A program made the translations under genes and the position numbers. The notes under the pieces were generated by a model, which saw only the letters and a list, made by a program, of their open reading frames with translations, was not told the origin of the DNA and made no database searches. A stretch of DNA of 32,081 nt from Pseudomonadota bacterium (GTDB lineage Bacteria > Myxococcota_A > UBA796 > GCA-2862545): the NCBI GenBank assembly GCA_005797785.1, contig SYKL01000390.1:1-32081 (forward strand), written 5' to 3'. Position 1 is the first letter of the stretch. The number at the start of each line of letters is the position of its first letter. This document shows, one piece after another, positions 8,629 to 17,357 of the stretch.

Positions 8629-9841
8629 TCGGCGTCGCGGGCAGAGGTCCAGGGAGCACCTGCAGTATGCTATGGGAGCTCTCATAGTTCATGGACGTGG
8701 CCTCGACTGAGGCCACGGTGCTGACCCAGGCGGGAGAGGCAGCACCGGACAAAAACGGCGCTGGAGCCTGGCCGTGCGCGAGCCCCATCGGCCGCGCCGT
8801 GTGGTTGTGGGCATCGATCAAGCCCGAGCGCCCGTCGGCATTGAAGCGGTCGGTGGCCTGGGCGTTGGTTTGCGTTGGGCCCAACTCACCCATCACCTGC
8901 GTCAGAGCGGCCAAATAGTAGGGACGGAGGCGTTCATCTTCCATGCTGTGTGGCATGGCTGCGGCGCCGTGCGCGGGTAGCGCAGGTGTGCTTGAGGGAC
9001 TGCCGTCCATCCACATGCGCCGCGTTCGAATGCCTACCTCGGTACCGATGCGATCCGACGGAAGATCCTCGAAAGTAAAGCTCGACGCGTGTTGTATGCC
9101 TTGACCCTGGTTCATTTCGAAGGCGATGTCGTGATGGGCGATCATCGCGACCGCCAGGGTCTCTCGCTGGGTTCGAACCGGAACTTCGGCGGGCATTGCG
9201 GCATAATTGACATGGTAGCGCGTGGTGAACGGCAGCGCGATCGGTCCGGCATGCGGCGACGAAGTGACGGAAACCACAGGTTGATGGCCCGTGATCTGAT
9301 CGATGGTTGCGGTGGCGTTTTCGGCGTGGGCGGACATATGGTCGCGATCCACCCAACCGCCCGATTCGGTAGGTGTATAGCGAACGTTGGCGTTCGGCGA
9401 GGCGGAGCCACGGGCCTCGGCGTCCAGGAATTCGGCGGTTCCGCCGGTGTTTCCTCGGGATGGAGATAATGCCCTTCCGGTGCCGGCGATCGGCGCGTCG
9501 GCGGTCGCCGCGGCGGCGCGTTGCAGGCCTGCTTCGTTGCCGGAAACAAAGTCGGCTGCAAATTGATCTGCGGCACGTTCGTGGCTATCTCCCGGCGCTG
9601 TGGGAGAAGCGGAGCGCTGCTGAACCGTGTGAAACAGTTCGTGTGCAACCACCTTCGGATCCGGATTTCCTTGTAGCAGGACGCTAGAGCCTTCCGAAGC
9701 TCCTTCTGCCCCCATCATGGACAGCTTGGCGTCTTCATTCGAGCGCATGGTCACAGAACTCAGATCGGCACCAAGTGCAGCTCCGACCTGTTCCACGATA
9801 TTTTTACCGCTTTGGCGCTGAGGATGGCACTGTCCGGGCAT
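8564..9841 (-). CDS. DUF4157-domain protein (eCIS-effector-type HExxH domain) with long variable C-terminal region
   Basis: NIVEQVGAALGADLSSVTMRSNEDA...VVAHELFHTVQQRSASP...HERAADQFAADFVSG; HELFH at 9629-9643. Confidence 0.85.
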   Translation of the reverse strand: MPGQCHPQRQSGKNIVEQVGAALGADLSSVTMRSNEDAKLSMMGAEGASEGSSVLLQGNPDPKVVAHELFHTVQQRSASPTAPGDSHERAADQFAADFVSGNEAGLQRAAAATADAPIAGTGRALSPSRGNTGGTAEFLDAEARGSASPNANVRYTPTESGGWVDRDHMSAHAENATATIDQITGHQPVVSVTSSPHAGPIALPFTTRYHVNYAAMPAEVPVRTQRETLAVAMIAHHDIAFEMNQGQGIQHASSFTFEDLPSDRIGTEVGIRTRRMWMDGSPSSTPALPAHGAAAMPHSMEDERLRPYYLAALTQVMGELGPTQTNAQATDRFNADGRSGLIDAHNHTARPMGLAHGQAPAPFLSGAASPAWVSTVASVEATSMNYESSHSILQVLPGPLPATPTTANVARTVTLPPDIPGGAGG

Positions 9842-9868
9842 ATTTCACCCACATCCCAACTGTAGATT

Positions 9869-9888
9869 CTTGCGGCGATGTTCGCAAG
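9869..9888. promoter_or_regulatory. CTTGCG-N8-CGCAAG dyad in divergent intergenic region
   Basis: Perfect 6-bp half-sites between divergent genes (DUF4157 - and doxX +). Confidence 0.3.
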
Positions 9889-9967
9889 TTACATCGGTAA
9901 AGCTCGCTGTGTAGAAAAGGGGTGCGTTCGATTGCAAGGACCGGTTATGGCGTCCGGAGGATCGCCG

Positions 9968-10375
9968 ATGAACCCCGATACCTTACGCAACGTTGGCTTG
10001 TTGGTGATGCGCTCCGGCCTCGGCGGAATGATGATCACCCACGGGTGGCCGAAAGTGATGGCGGGACCGGATACCTGGATCAAGCTCGGCAACGCCATGA
10101 CCCATTTTGGCATCGATTTCCAACCGGCGTTGTGGGGTTTAGCAGCGGCTTTATCTGAAACGGTGGGTGGCCTGCTGTTGGTGATCGGCTTCTACACGCG
10201 GCCCGCGGCGGCAGCCCTCCTGTTTACGATGATCGTCGCTGCTCGGCTGCATTTGGTAAAGGATGGCCTGTCCGACGCCTCCCATGCGATTGAGGACGGC
10301 TTCGCGTTTTTTGGGATTATGTTGCTGGGAGGCGGTGCTTGGAGTGCCGATGCACGCTTCCGAGGCAAATCGTAA
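9968..10375 (+). CDS. DoxX family membrane protein
   Basis: GLLVMRSGLGGMMITHGWPKVM...FGIDFQPALWGLAAALSETVGGLLLVIGFYTRPAAAALLFTMIVA; GGAGG before ATG 9968. Confidence 0.9.
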   Translation: MNPDTLRNVGLLVMRSGLGGMMITHGWPKVMAGPDTWIKLGNAMTHFGIDFQPALWGLAAALSETVGGLLLVIGFYTRPAAAALLFTMIVAARLHLVKDGLSDASHAIEDGFAFFGIMLLGGGAWSADARFRGKS

Positions 10376-10391
10376 AGCACTTTACGATTTG
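10366..10391. terminator. Perfect 12-bp inverted repeat CAAATCGTAAAG-CA-CTTTACGATTTG between convergent genes, overlapping the doxX stop codon
   Basis: Inverted repeat read directly; TAA stop (10373-10375) lies in the left arm. Confidence 0.6.
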
Positions 10392-10433
10392 AAGGAAGCG
10401 ATCCGATATCAAAAACCGCCTTTGTGTGAGTGA

Positions 10434-10871
10434 CTATCCCAGCGTCGCCCGAAAGAACCAGCGGTGCTTGTCAAATGCGCTGATCATGCCCGTCAAGAGG
10501 TCAGCGGTATCCGGATCTCCAGCTTCATCCGCTTGATCTCGGGTGTGTTTCATTCCGACCAACCACTGATCGAGCCGGTTTCCGAGCAAGGCGACATGCT
10601 CCAGATCGCGAACCGTGGTTTCGGGATAATCCTCGATCGTGGATTGCTTTGCCACGGTGCGTGCAGTGCCGATCACATGCCCACCAAGAACGATCGCACG
10701 CTCGGCGATCTCGTCGATGAAGCCATTCAGCTCCTGCGCGATCTGGTCAAACAGAGGATGGAGGGCGACAAAATGAGGGCCGCGGATGTTCCAATGGGCG
10801 ACTTTGAACTGGGTGTAGAGGTCGAGACTGTCAATCAGGCGTTGGTTCAGGGCTTCGACGATGGTGGGCAT
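10434..10871 (-). CDS. dps: Dps family DNA-binding/ferritin-like protein
   Basis: LDLYTQFKVAHWNIRGPHFVALHPLFDQIAQELNGFIDEIAERAIVLGG; CTGGAG ribosome site before ATG at 10871. Confidence 0.93.
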   Translation of the reverse strand: MPTIVEALNQRLIDSLDLYTQFKVAHWNIRGPHFVALHPLFDQIAQELNGFIDEIAERAIVLGGHVIGTARTVAKQSTIEDYPETTVRDLEHVALLGNRLDQWLVGMKHTRDQADEAGDPDTADLLTGMISAFDKHRWFFRATLG

Positions 10872-10956
10872 ACGGACTCCAGGGGGTGGGAGGTCAAAGG
10901 TAGGCACCCCTTCGTCGCAGGGAACTGCCGGGGATAGGTTGTGACATGGAGCGCGA

Positions 10957-11853
10957 ATGCGAGAACAAATGGCGGCTTTGGCCCGACGAACGCAAGATCA
11001 AGTGAGCGAGGCGATCGAAGCGATCGACGGCGGAAAATGCCGCGAAGACTCCTGGGAGCGGGAGGGGGGAGGTGGCGGCCGAACCCGGGTTCTTCAGGGT
11101 GGAAGCGTTTTTGAAAAGGCGGGCGTCGGCGTTTCGGTCGTGCACGGCACTCTGAACGAGGCGGCCTCCCGTTCGATGCGCGCAAATCGGAAACTCCCAG
11201 CCGGAGAGCTCTCTTTTTACGCCGCCGGTGTGAGCATGGTGCTCCATCCGCACAACCCGATGGCGCCCACCATGCACGCGAACTTTCGGTATTTTGAGGT
11301 GAATAACGGTGAGGCTTGGTGGTTCGGTGGTGGTGCGGATCTCACCCCGAGCTATCTGTTCGAAGAGGATGCTAGGCATTTTCACGCGGCGTATAAAGCG
11401 ACGTGTGACCGCCATGATTCAACTTTCTACCCGAAGTTCAAAGCGTGGTGCGATGAGTACTTTTTTATTGCGCATCGGGGCGAACGCCGTGGGGTAGGGG
11501 GGATCTTTTTCGACGATTTGGACGATCGACCGAGCGACGAGTTGTTTGCTTTTGTCGAAGAAAGTGCCGCAACCATTGTACCGGCGTACTTCCCGATCCT
11601 GTCCGCGCGCAAGGATATGCCGTTTACCGGGGCGCACAAGGAGTGGCAGCAGGTGCGCCGTGGTCGGTATGTTGAGTTCAATCTGGTTTATGACCGAGGG
11701 ACGACGTTTGGGCTGAGGACCAACGCCCGCATCGAAAGCGTGCTCATGAGCCTTCCACTCACCGCACGATGGGAGTATGACCACCAGATTTCTGCGGAAA
11801 GTGAGGAATATCGGCTTCTTTCGGTACTGCGCGAGCCTAGGGCGTGGGCTTGA
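10957..11853 (+). CDS. hemF: Oxygen-dependent coproporphyrinogen III oxidase
   Basis: GGSVFEKAGVGVSVVHG, NPMAPTMHANFRYFEV, WWFGGGADLTPSYLFEEDARHFH, RGVGGIFFDDLD, EFNLVYDRGTTFGLRTNARIESVLMSLP. Confidence 0.96.
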   Translation: MREQMAALARRTQDQVSEAIEAIDGGKCREDSWEREGGGGGRTRVLQGGSVFEKAGVGVSVVHGTLNEAASRSMRANRKLPAGELSFYAAGVSMVLHPHNPMAPTMHANFRYFEVNNGEAWWFGGGADLTPSYLFEEDARHFHAAYKATCDRHDSTFYPKFKAWCDEYFFIAHRGERRGVGGIFFDDLDDRPSDELFAFVEESAATIVPAYFPILSARKDMPFTGAHKEWQQVRRGRYVEFNLVYDRGTTFGLRTNARIESVLMSLPLTARWEYDHQISAESEEYRLLSVLREPRAWA

Positions 11854-11871
11854 CGCTGCCCGGGCGGGTGA

Positions 11872-11893
11872 ATACTCCTAAGCTTAGGAATAT
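11872..11893. promoter_or_regulatory. Palindromic operator ATACTCCTAAGCTTAGGAATAT upstream of marR-like gene
   Basis: Perfect 14-bp core TCCTAAGCTTAGGA, 22-bp palindrome with one mismatched pair; AGGAATAT recurs just before the start codon. Confidence 0.6.
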
Positions 11894-11908
11894 TTCGTTC
11901 CCAGGAAT

Positions 11909-12406
11909 ATGAGATCGATGCGCGCAGCTGAGGCCTCCGATCCGACGATTCGCCTAGGCCTCCTGATGCAGGAGATGATGGCGTTGGTGCATCGCCGTTC
12001 TGCGGGTCGCACCTGGTCGATCATGAGTGAATCGGGTCTCACCATGCCGCAGGTGATCACCCTGCATGTTCTTCGCATGGGAGGCACCCAATCCATTCAT
12101 CGGATCGCGGATGCGATCTCGCTTTCGACGAGCGCGGCCAGCCATTTGGTCGATCGCCTGGTGGAGAAGGGGTTGGTCGATCGCCAGGAGGATCCTGAAG
12201 ATCGTCGGGCGAAGCGGGTTGAACTCACCCCTGCGGGCGTGGCTTTGGTGGACGAATTGGCCAGCGAGAGGTTGGGCGAGTTTACCCGCGCGCTTTCGCA
12301 GTTGGACCCCGAGCTTGTTTCTCAGTTGGTCGCGATTCTCGAGAAAACCATTGAACAATTGGCGACGGATGGCACCTATGCGTGCTCCGCGCTCGTGGAG
12401 AAATGA
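11909..12406 (+). CDS. MarR family transcriptional regulator
   Basis: LTMPQVITLHVLRMGGTQSIHRIADAISLSTSAASHLVDRLVEKGLVDRQEDPEDRRAKRVELTPAGVALVDEL. Confidence 0.94.
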   Translation: MRSMRAAEASDPTIRLGLLMQEMMALVHRRSAGRTWSIMSESGLTMPQVITLHVLRMGGTQSIHRIADAISLSTSAASHLVDRLVEKGLVDRQEDPEDRRAKRVELTPAGVALVDELASERLGEFTRALSQLDPELVSQLVAILEKTIEQLATDGTYACSALVEK

Positions 12407-13098
12407 TGCCCGCGATCGTACAGTTGACGAACGCTGTGAAAGAATACCCGCTCGGAAAGCTGGTAGTGAAGGCGGTGCGGGGTGTGGACCTCTCCATCGA
12501 GAGGGGGGAGTTTACCGCGATTTCGGGTCCCTCCGGCTCCGGAAAGACCACCTTGCTCAATCTGATCGGCTGCGTGGACGTTCCCACGTCGGGCACAGTG
12601 CAGATCGACGGGCAATCGACAAGTGCCTTGTCCGATCGTCAGCTCACGGATTTGCGTCTACACAAGATTGGGTTCATTTTTCAGTCGTTCAACCTGATCA
12701 ATGTGTTGGATGTCTACCAGAATGTGGAGTTTCCACTACTGCTGCAGGGTGAGCTCTCTGCCAGCGACCGCAAAAAGCGCGTGGAGGAGATGGTAGAGAA
12801 GGTCGGTTTGACGACGCAGATCAAGCAGCGGCCCAATGAGCTTTCGGGCGGCCAGCGGCAGCGGGTAGCGATCGCGCGCGCTTTGGTGACTCGTCCGGCG
12901 ATCGTTCTCGCGGATGAACCTACCGCAAACCTTGACTCAGCGACGGGCAAAGCGATCATCGACCTGATGAAGGATCTGAACCACAAGGAACACATCACGT
13001 TCATTTTCTCGACGCATGACGCGAATGTGACGAGTCGCGCGGGAAGAGTGGTTAGGGTGGTCGACGGTCTGCTCGCTCAGGCGGCGGAGCACGCATGA
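12403..13098 (+). CDS. ABC transporter ATP-binding protein, MacB/LolD-like
   Basis: Walker A GPSGSGKTT; ELSGGQRQRVAIARALVTRPAIVLADEPTANLDSATG; ATGA overlap with marR stop. Confidence 0.95.
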   Translation: MMPAIVQLTNAVKEYPLGKLVVKAVRGVDLSIERGEFTAISGPSGSGKTTLLNLIGCVDVPTSGTVQIDGQSTSALSDRQLTDLRLHKIGFIFQSFNLINVLDVYQNVEFPLLLQGELSASDRKKRVEEMVEKVGLTTQIKQRPNELSGGQRQRVAIARALVTRPAIVLADEPTANLDSATGKAIIDLMKDLNHKEHITFIFSTHDANVTSRAGRVVRVVDGLLAQAAEHA

Positions 13099-15200
13099 AT
13101 CTCGGCGATCAACTTCGGATGTTGGTGGTGCTGGCTTTTCGAAGCCTGTGGGCACATCAGGTCAAGAGCGCCATCATCGGCTTTATCTTGGTCGGCGGTA
13201 CATTTTTGGTAGTTTTGTTTGGCGCGTTGCTCAGCAGCATCGAAGGTTCGATGTCGCGGAGCATTACCTCCAGCATGTCCGGGCACTATCAGGTGTATGA
13301 CGCCAACGCTGAGGATGAGCTTGCGTTGTTCCCTGGATTTTCCTTTGGGTCCGTGGACATTGGAGAAATTCCTGATTTTGCCAAAGTGGAGAAATCGCTC
13401 CTCCAAGTCGATAACGTTCGTGCGGTGGTCCCGATGGGAATCACCATTGGAACGGTCTTTGGAGCCAATGAGATCGACCATGTGTTGGAGTCGCTGCGAA
13501 ATGCGGTTCGCGATGGCCGTTCGGACGACGTGAAGGTTTTGGGGGAGCGCGTCCGGGTGATCGCCCAGTCGATCTACGGGGATATGGAAGCTCGAGCGGC
13601 CATTTCTTCGGATCCGGAAAAGGTCGCTCGTCAGCGAGACGCTCTTAACTTGGTTCTGTCCGAGAAATTCTGGGACGACTTCGAGACCGATCCGTTGACG
13701 GCGTTGGATTTTCTCGATGCAAACGTCGCTCCGCTCGCCGCGGACGGCCGGCTCCTGTACCTGCGCATGATTGGAACCGATCCGCAGCAATTCAAAAAGG
13801 AGTTTGAAGGATTCTATCTTGTTGATGGGGAAATGATCCCAGAAGGTCAACGAGGTTTACTACTTTCCAAACGCACCTACGAAAAGCTGATCAAAAACCT
13901 GTGCGCGCGCGACTTTGACGATGTGTACCACGATGTGAAGTTGGGCACGAAACTCTCCGAGGATACTCTCCTTCAAGAGAAAGTGCGCCGCATCTCTCGG
14001 CAGTATCAGCGGATTCTGTTTCAGCTGACGCCGGAGGATTCGGCCGAGGTGGCAACGAAACTTCGGGAGTTCCGCAAAACGCAGAATGTTCCGGAGACCG
14101 AGCCCGATGACATCGCGGCGATGGTGCAGTGGCTTTTGCTGGTGAACGATGAAAACATCGACGAAAACTACAAGTTTTTCTATGATGTCATTGCGCCAAA
14201 AATGAACCTGTATGAGGTACCCGTTGGCCAAGAGGTCATTCTTCGTGGGTTTACGCAGAGTGGCTACATCAAATCGGTCAAAGTGAAGGTCTGGGGCACT
14301 TACGAGTTCAGTGGCTTGGAAAGCTCAGATTTGGCCGGCGCAGCCAACGTGATGGATCTGGTCACCTGGCGCGAGTTGTACGGTCGGATGTCGGACGACC
14401 AGAAGGCAGAGTTGGACTCCATTCGCGAAACCGTGGGTGTGCAGGACGTTTCCCGCGAGGACGCCGAAGCGGCGTTGTTCGGCGGGGGAGGAGAGCTGGA
14501 GGTCGCGGCGGTTCCCGATGCCCCGGTGTTTGACGAATTTGCTGGAGCAAACCTCAAACGCGGCGAAGAAGAGGCGGCGCTCAATAGCTTTGATCCCGCT
14601 ACGCTTCATCAGGGTCTCGCCTTGAATGCGGCAATCATCCTCAAGGATCCCAGCGGCGAGGCCAAAGCGCTGACCGACCTGAAAGCTCAAATTGAGAAGG
14701 ATCAATTGGGCCTTCAGGTGGTGGATTGGCAAAAGGCGTCCGGCATTGTGGGTGGATTCCTCATGACGATGCGCGGCGTGCTTTACATCGCCATTTTCGT
14801 GATCTTCTTGGTCGCCTTGGTGATCATCAACAACCTGATGGTCATGGCCACCCTCGAACGAACGCCGGAAATCGGTACCATGCGCGCGATTGGGGCGCAG
14901 CGGTGGTTTGTGATGGGGATGTTTATCTTGGAAATGTTGGTTCTCGGCCTTGTATCGGGAGTCATAGGGTCCATTGCCGCGGCGGCCGTCGTGTTGTGGC
15001 TGGGATCCACTGGCATTCCGGCGCCCGCGGACATTGCGGTGATCTTCTTCGGTGGAGATCGGCTGTATCCGGTCATTTCCGCGATGGACGTCATCTTCGG
15101 GATCGGGCTCATCGTATTCGTGAGCGTATTATCGACCTTATACCCGGCGTTTGTGGCCGCTCGGGTTGCGCCGGTGGTGGCGATGCAGGGCAAGGAGTAA
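13095..15200 (+). CDS. FtsX/MacB-type ABC permease with large periplasmic insertion
   Basis: N-terminal TM, long soluble region, C-terminal TMs with ERTPEIGTMRAIGAQRWFVMGMFILEMLVLGL and PAFVAARVAPVVAM; ATGA overlap. Confidence 0.92.
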   Translation: MNLGDQLRMLVVLAFRSLWAHQVKSAIIGFILVGGTFLVVLFGALLSSIEGSMSRSITSSMSGHYQVYDANAEDELALFPGFSFGSVDIGEIPDFAKVEKSLLQVDNVRAVVPMGITIGTVFGANEIDHVLESLRNAVRDGRSDDVKVLGERVRVIAQSIYGDMEARAAISSDPEKVARQRDALNLVLSEKFWDDFETDPLTALDFLDANVAPLAADGRLLYLRMIGTDPQQFKKEFEGFYLVDGEMIPEGQRGLLLSKRTYEKLIKNLCARDFDDVYHDVKLGTKLSEDTLLQEKVRRISRQYQRILFQLTPEDSAEVATKLREFRKTQNVPETEPDDIAAMVQWLLLVNDENIDENYKFFYDVIAPKMNLYEVPVGQEVILRGFTQSGYIKSVKVKVWGTYEFSGLESSDLAGAANVMDLVTWRELYGRMSDDQKAELDSIRETVGVQDVSREDAEAALFGGGGELEVAAVPDAPVFDEFAGANLKRGEEEAALNSFDPATLHQGLALNAAIILKDPSGEAKALTDLKAQIEKDQLGLQVVDWQKASGIVGGFLMTMRGVLYIAIFVIFLVALVIINNLMVMATLERTPEIGTMRAIGAQRWFVMGMFILEMLVLGLVSGVIGSIAAAAVVLWLGSTGIPAPADIAVIFFGGDRLYPVISAMDVIFGIGLIVFVSVLSTLYPAFVAARVAPVVAMQGKE

Positions 15201-15202
15201 CC

Positions 15203-16543
15203 ATGGTTCTGTTCACCATTGCGATTCGGAATCTGGTGCAAGCGCGGCGTCGAAGCGCATTGTTGTCGTTGGCCATCGGCCTCGTCACCATGCTGCTGGT
15301 GCTGATGATGGCTCTGTCCGCTGGGATCAACGACAACCTCGTTCGATCGGCGACGATCATGTCCGCTGGCCACATCAATGTGGCTGGCTTTTACAAGCCG
15401 ACGAACGCGATGTCACTAGCGGTGGTGACCGATGTCGGCGAATTACGTAATATTGTCGAGGAGAATACCCCAAATCTGGATTACACCATTGACCGAATGC
15501 GCGGCTGGGGAAAACTCATCAGCGATACTGGCACAGTGCAAACGGGATTTTCAGGGGTTGACCTTGCGGATGAGTCCCACTTTCTTGAGGTGATCCAGCT
15601 CGCCAAAGAGTCGGACTACAAAGACGGTGGGCGCGACGAGATCATCGGTGATCCGTCTCAGTTGGCTGGTGGCAACACCATCATGTTGTTCGTGAACCAG
15701 GCCCGGCGATTGGGCGTCGGCGTGGGCGACACCCTCACCATTCAGACCGAAACGGTCGGCGGATACACCAATACTGCCGACGTGACCGTGGTGGCGGTGG
15801 CTCGGGATGTGGGTCTGCTGTCCGGGTTCGCCACTTATGTACCCAAGCAAGTTCTCCGCGATCTCTATCAGCTTTCACCGGATACTTCCGGCGCGGTTTG
15901 GGTGTACCTCAAGGATATCGAGGACGCGGACGCGACGATGAAGCACCTTCGCGGCGTATTTGAGGCGAAGGGCTACCGGTTGATGGATCATGAGGCAGTG
16001 CCGTTCTTCATGAAGTTTGAGACCGTTCAAGGCGAGGATTGGACAGGTCAGAAGATCGACATCACCACTTGGAAGGATGAGGTGGTGATGCTGACGTTCG
16101 TGATCACGGCCTTTGATACGGTCACCGTGTTTCTGGTCTCGATCCTGGTGTTGATCATTGCCGTTGGAATCATGAATTCCATGTGGAATGCGGTTCGTGA
16201 ACGCACCCGTGAAATCGGCACCATGCGGGCGATCGGCATGACCCGAACTCGCGTGTTGGCGATGTTCCTGGTGGAAGCCTTCGTTTTGGGCCTGTTTGCG
16301 ACAACGGTGGGAGCGACCCTCGGGGCGGCCACGGCGTTCGGCCTCAATGCGCTGCACATCAACGTTCCAAACGATGCGGTAAAGGCCATTCTTCTGTCGG
16401 ACACGCTGAGAATGAGCGTGCACGTGCAATCTTTGTTCATCGCGGTGGGTTTTCTCACGTTGTGCACAGGGCTGTCCGCTCTGTGGCCGGCGCTGAGGGC
16501 CTCGCGGTTGTCACCCGTCGTCGCTCTCGGTCACACCGAATGA
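15203..16543 (+). CDS. Second FtsX/MacB/LolC-type ABC permease
   Basis: MVLFTIAIRNLVQARRRSALLSLAIGLVTMLLVLMMA...RERTREIGTMRAIGMTRTRVLAMFLVEAFVLGLFA...LWPALRASRLSPVVAL; ATG 2 nt after upstream stop. Confidence 0.93.
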   Translation: MVLFTIAIRNLVQARRRSALLSLAIGLVTMLLVLMMALSAGINDNLVRSATIMSAGHINVAGFYKPTNAMSLAVVTDVGELRNIVEENTPNLDYTIDRMRGWGKLISDTGTVQTGFSGVDLADESHFLEVIQLAKESDYKDGGRDEIIGDPSQLAGGNTIMLFVNQARRLGVGVGDTLTIQTETVGGYTNTADVTVVAVARDVGLLSGFATYVPKQVLRDLYQLSPDTSGAVWVYLKDIEDADATMKHLRGVFEAKGYRLMDHEAVPFFMKFETVQGEDWTGQKIDITTWKDEVVMLTFVITAFDTVTVFLVSILVLIIAVGIMNSMWNAVRERTREIGTMRAIGMTRTRVLAMFLVEAFVLGLFATTVGATLGAATAFGLNALHINVPNDAVKAILLSDTLRMSVHVQSLFIAVGFLTLCTGLSALWPALRASRLSPVVALGHTE

Positions 16544-16571
16544 GCGCCCCACCGACCCTCCTGGAGAGCCC

Positions 16572-17357
16572 ATGATGTCCTTGAAGCGGGTACTGCTGGT
16601 TTCCCTTCTCGCGATGACGATGCACGCGGAATTCGCGTTGGCGGCGCCTTCCGATGCCGACATGAAGACGATGTTGGTGACGATCGACGATCGCCAGCAA
16701 AACAACGGCGACTACAAATCGCTGGTGTACATCGAACAAAAAGAAAAAGATAAGTCGGACTTGGTGTATCAAGCGGTGGTGTACCGCCGCGACATCACCG
16801 ACAAGCTGGTGATCTTGTTCTTGAAACCGCAGGCGGAAGCCGGAAAAGGCTATTTGCGGGTCGACAACAATCTGTTCATGTACGATCCCGCGGTCGGCAA
16901 GTGGGAGCGCCGCACCGAGCGCGAACGGATTGGTGGCACCGGGTCACAACGCTCTGACTTCGATCAATCTAGGTTAGCCGAGGAATATACGCCGTCGTAT
17001 ACCGCTGAGGAAGTGCTGGGGAAGTACACCGTTCACCACCTGGAACTGACGGCAAAACGGGGTGTGGACGTCGCTTATCCGTCTGTCCAGCTGTGGATCG
17101 ACACAGCGACCAACAATGTGTTGAAGCGCCAGGATTATGCGCTTTCCGGCAAGCTGATGCGCACGACCTTCTACCCAGAATGGCAGAAGAAGTACTCAGC
17201 CTCGAAAAAGGCCGAAGTTTATTTTCCTAAGGAGATCCGTATTTATGACGAGGTCGAAAAGGGGAAAAACACCACCGTGGTCATGCAGGAGGTCGATCTG
17301 AACAGCTTGGACGACTCGATTTTCACCAAGGCATGGCTTGAGAGCAAGAGCCGATGA
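16572..17357 (+). CDS. LolA-fold outer-membrane lipoprotein-sorting-like protein
   Basis: Signal peptide; YRRDITDKLVILFLKPQAEAGKGYLRVDNNLFMYDPAVGKWERRTERERIGGTGSQRSDFD resembles this periplasmic LolA-like family; sits after permeases. Confidence 0.85.
   Translation: MMSLKRVLLVSLLAMTMHAEFALAAPSDADMKTMLVTIDDRQQNNGDYKSLVYIEQKEKDKSDLVYQAVVYRRDITDKLVILFLKPQAEAGKGYLRVDNNLFMYDPAVGKWERRTERERIGGTGSQRSDFDQSRLAEEYTPSYTAEEVLGKYTVHHLELTAKRGVDVAYPSVQLWIDTATNNVLKRQDYALSGKLMRTTFYPEWQKKYSASKKAEVYFPKEIRIYDEVEKGKNTTVVMQEVDLNSLDDSIFTKAWLESKSR

Noticed and set aside
14726-15202. N-terminal extension of the second permease ORF
   Set aside because: Out-of-frame overlap with the first permease; true start is ATG 15203 (MVLFTIAIRNL)
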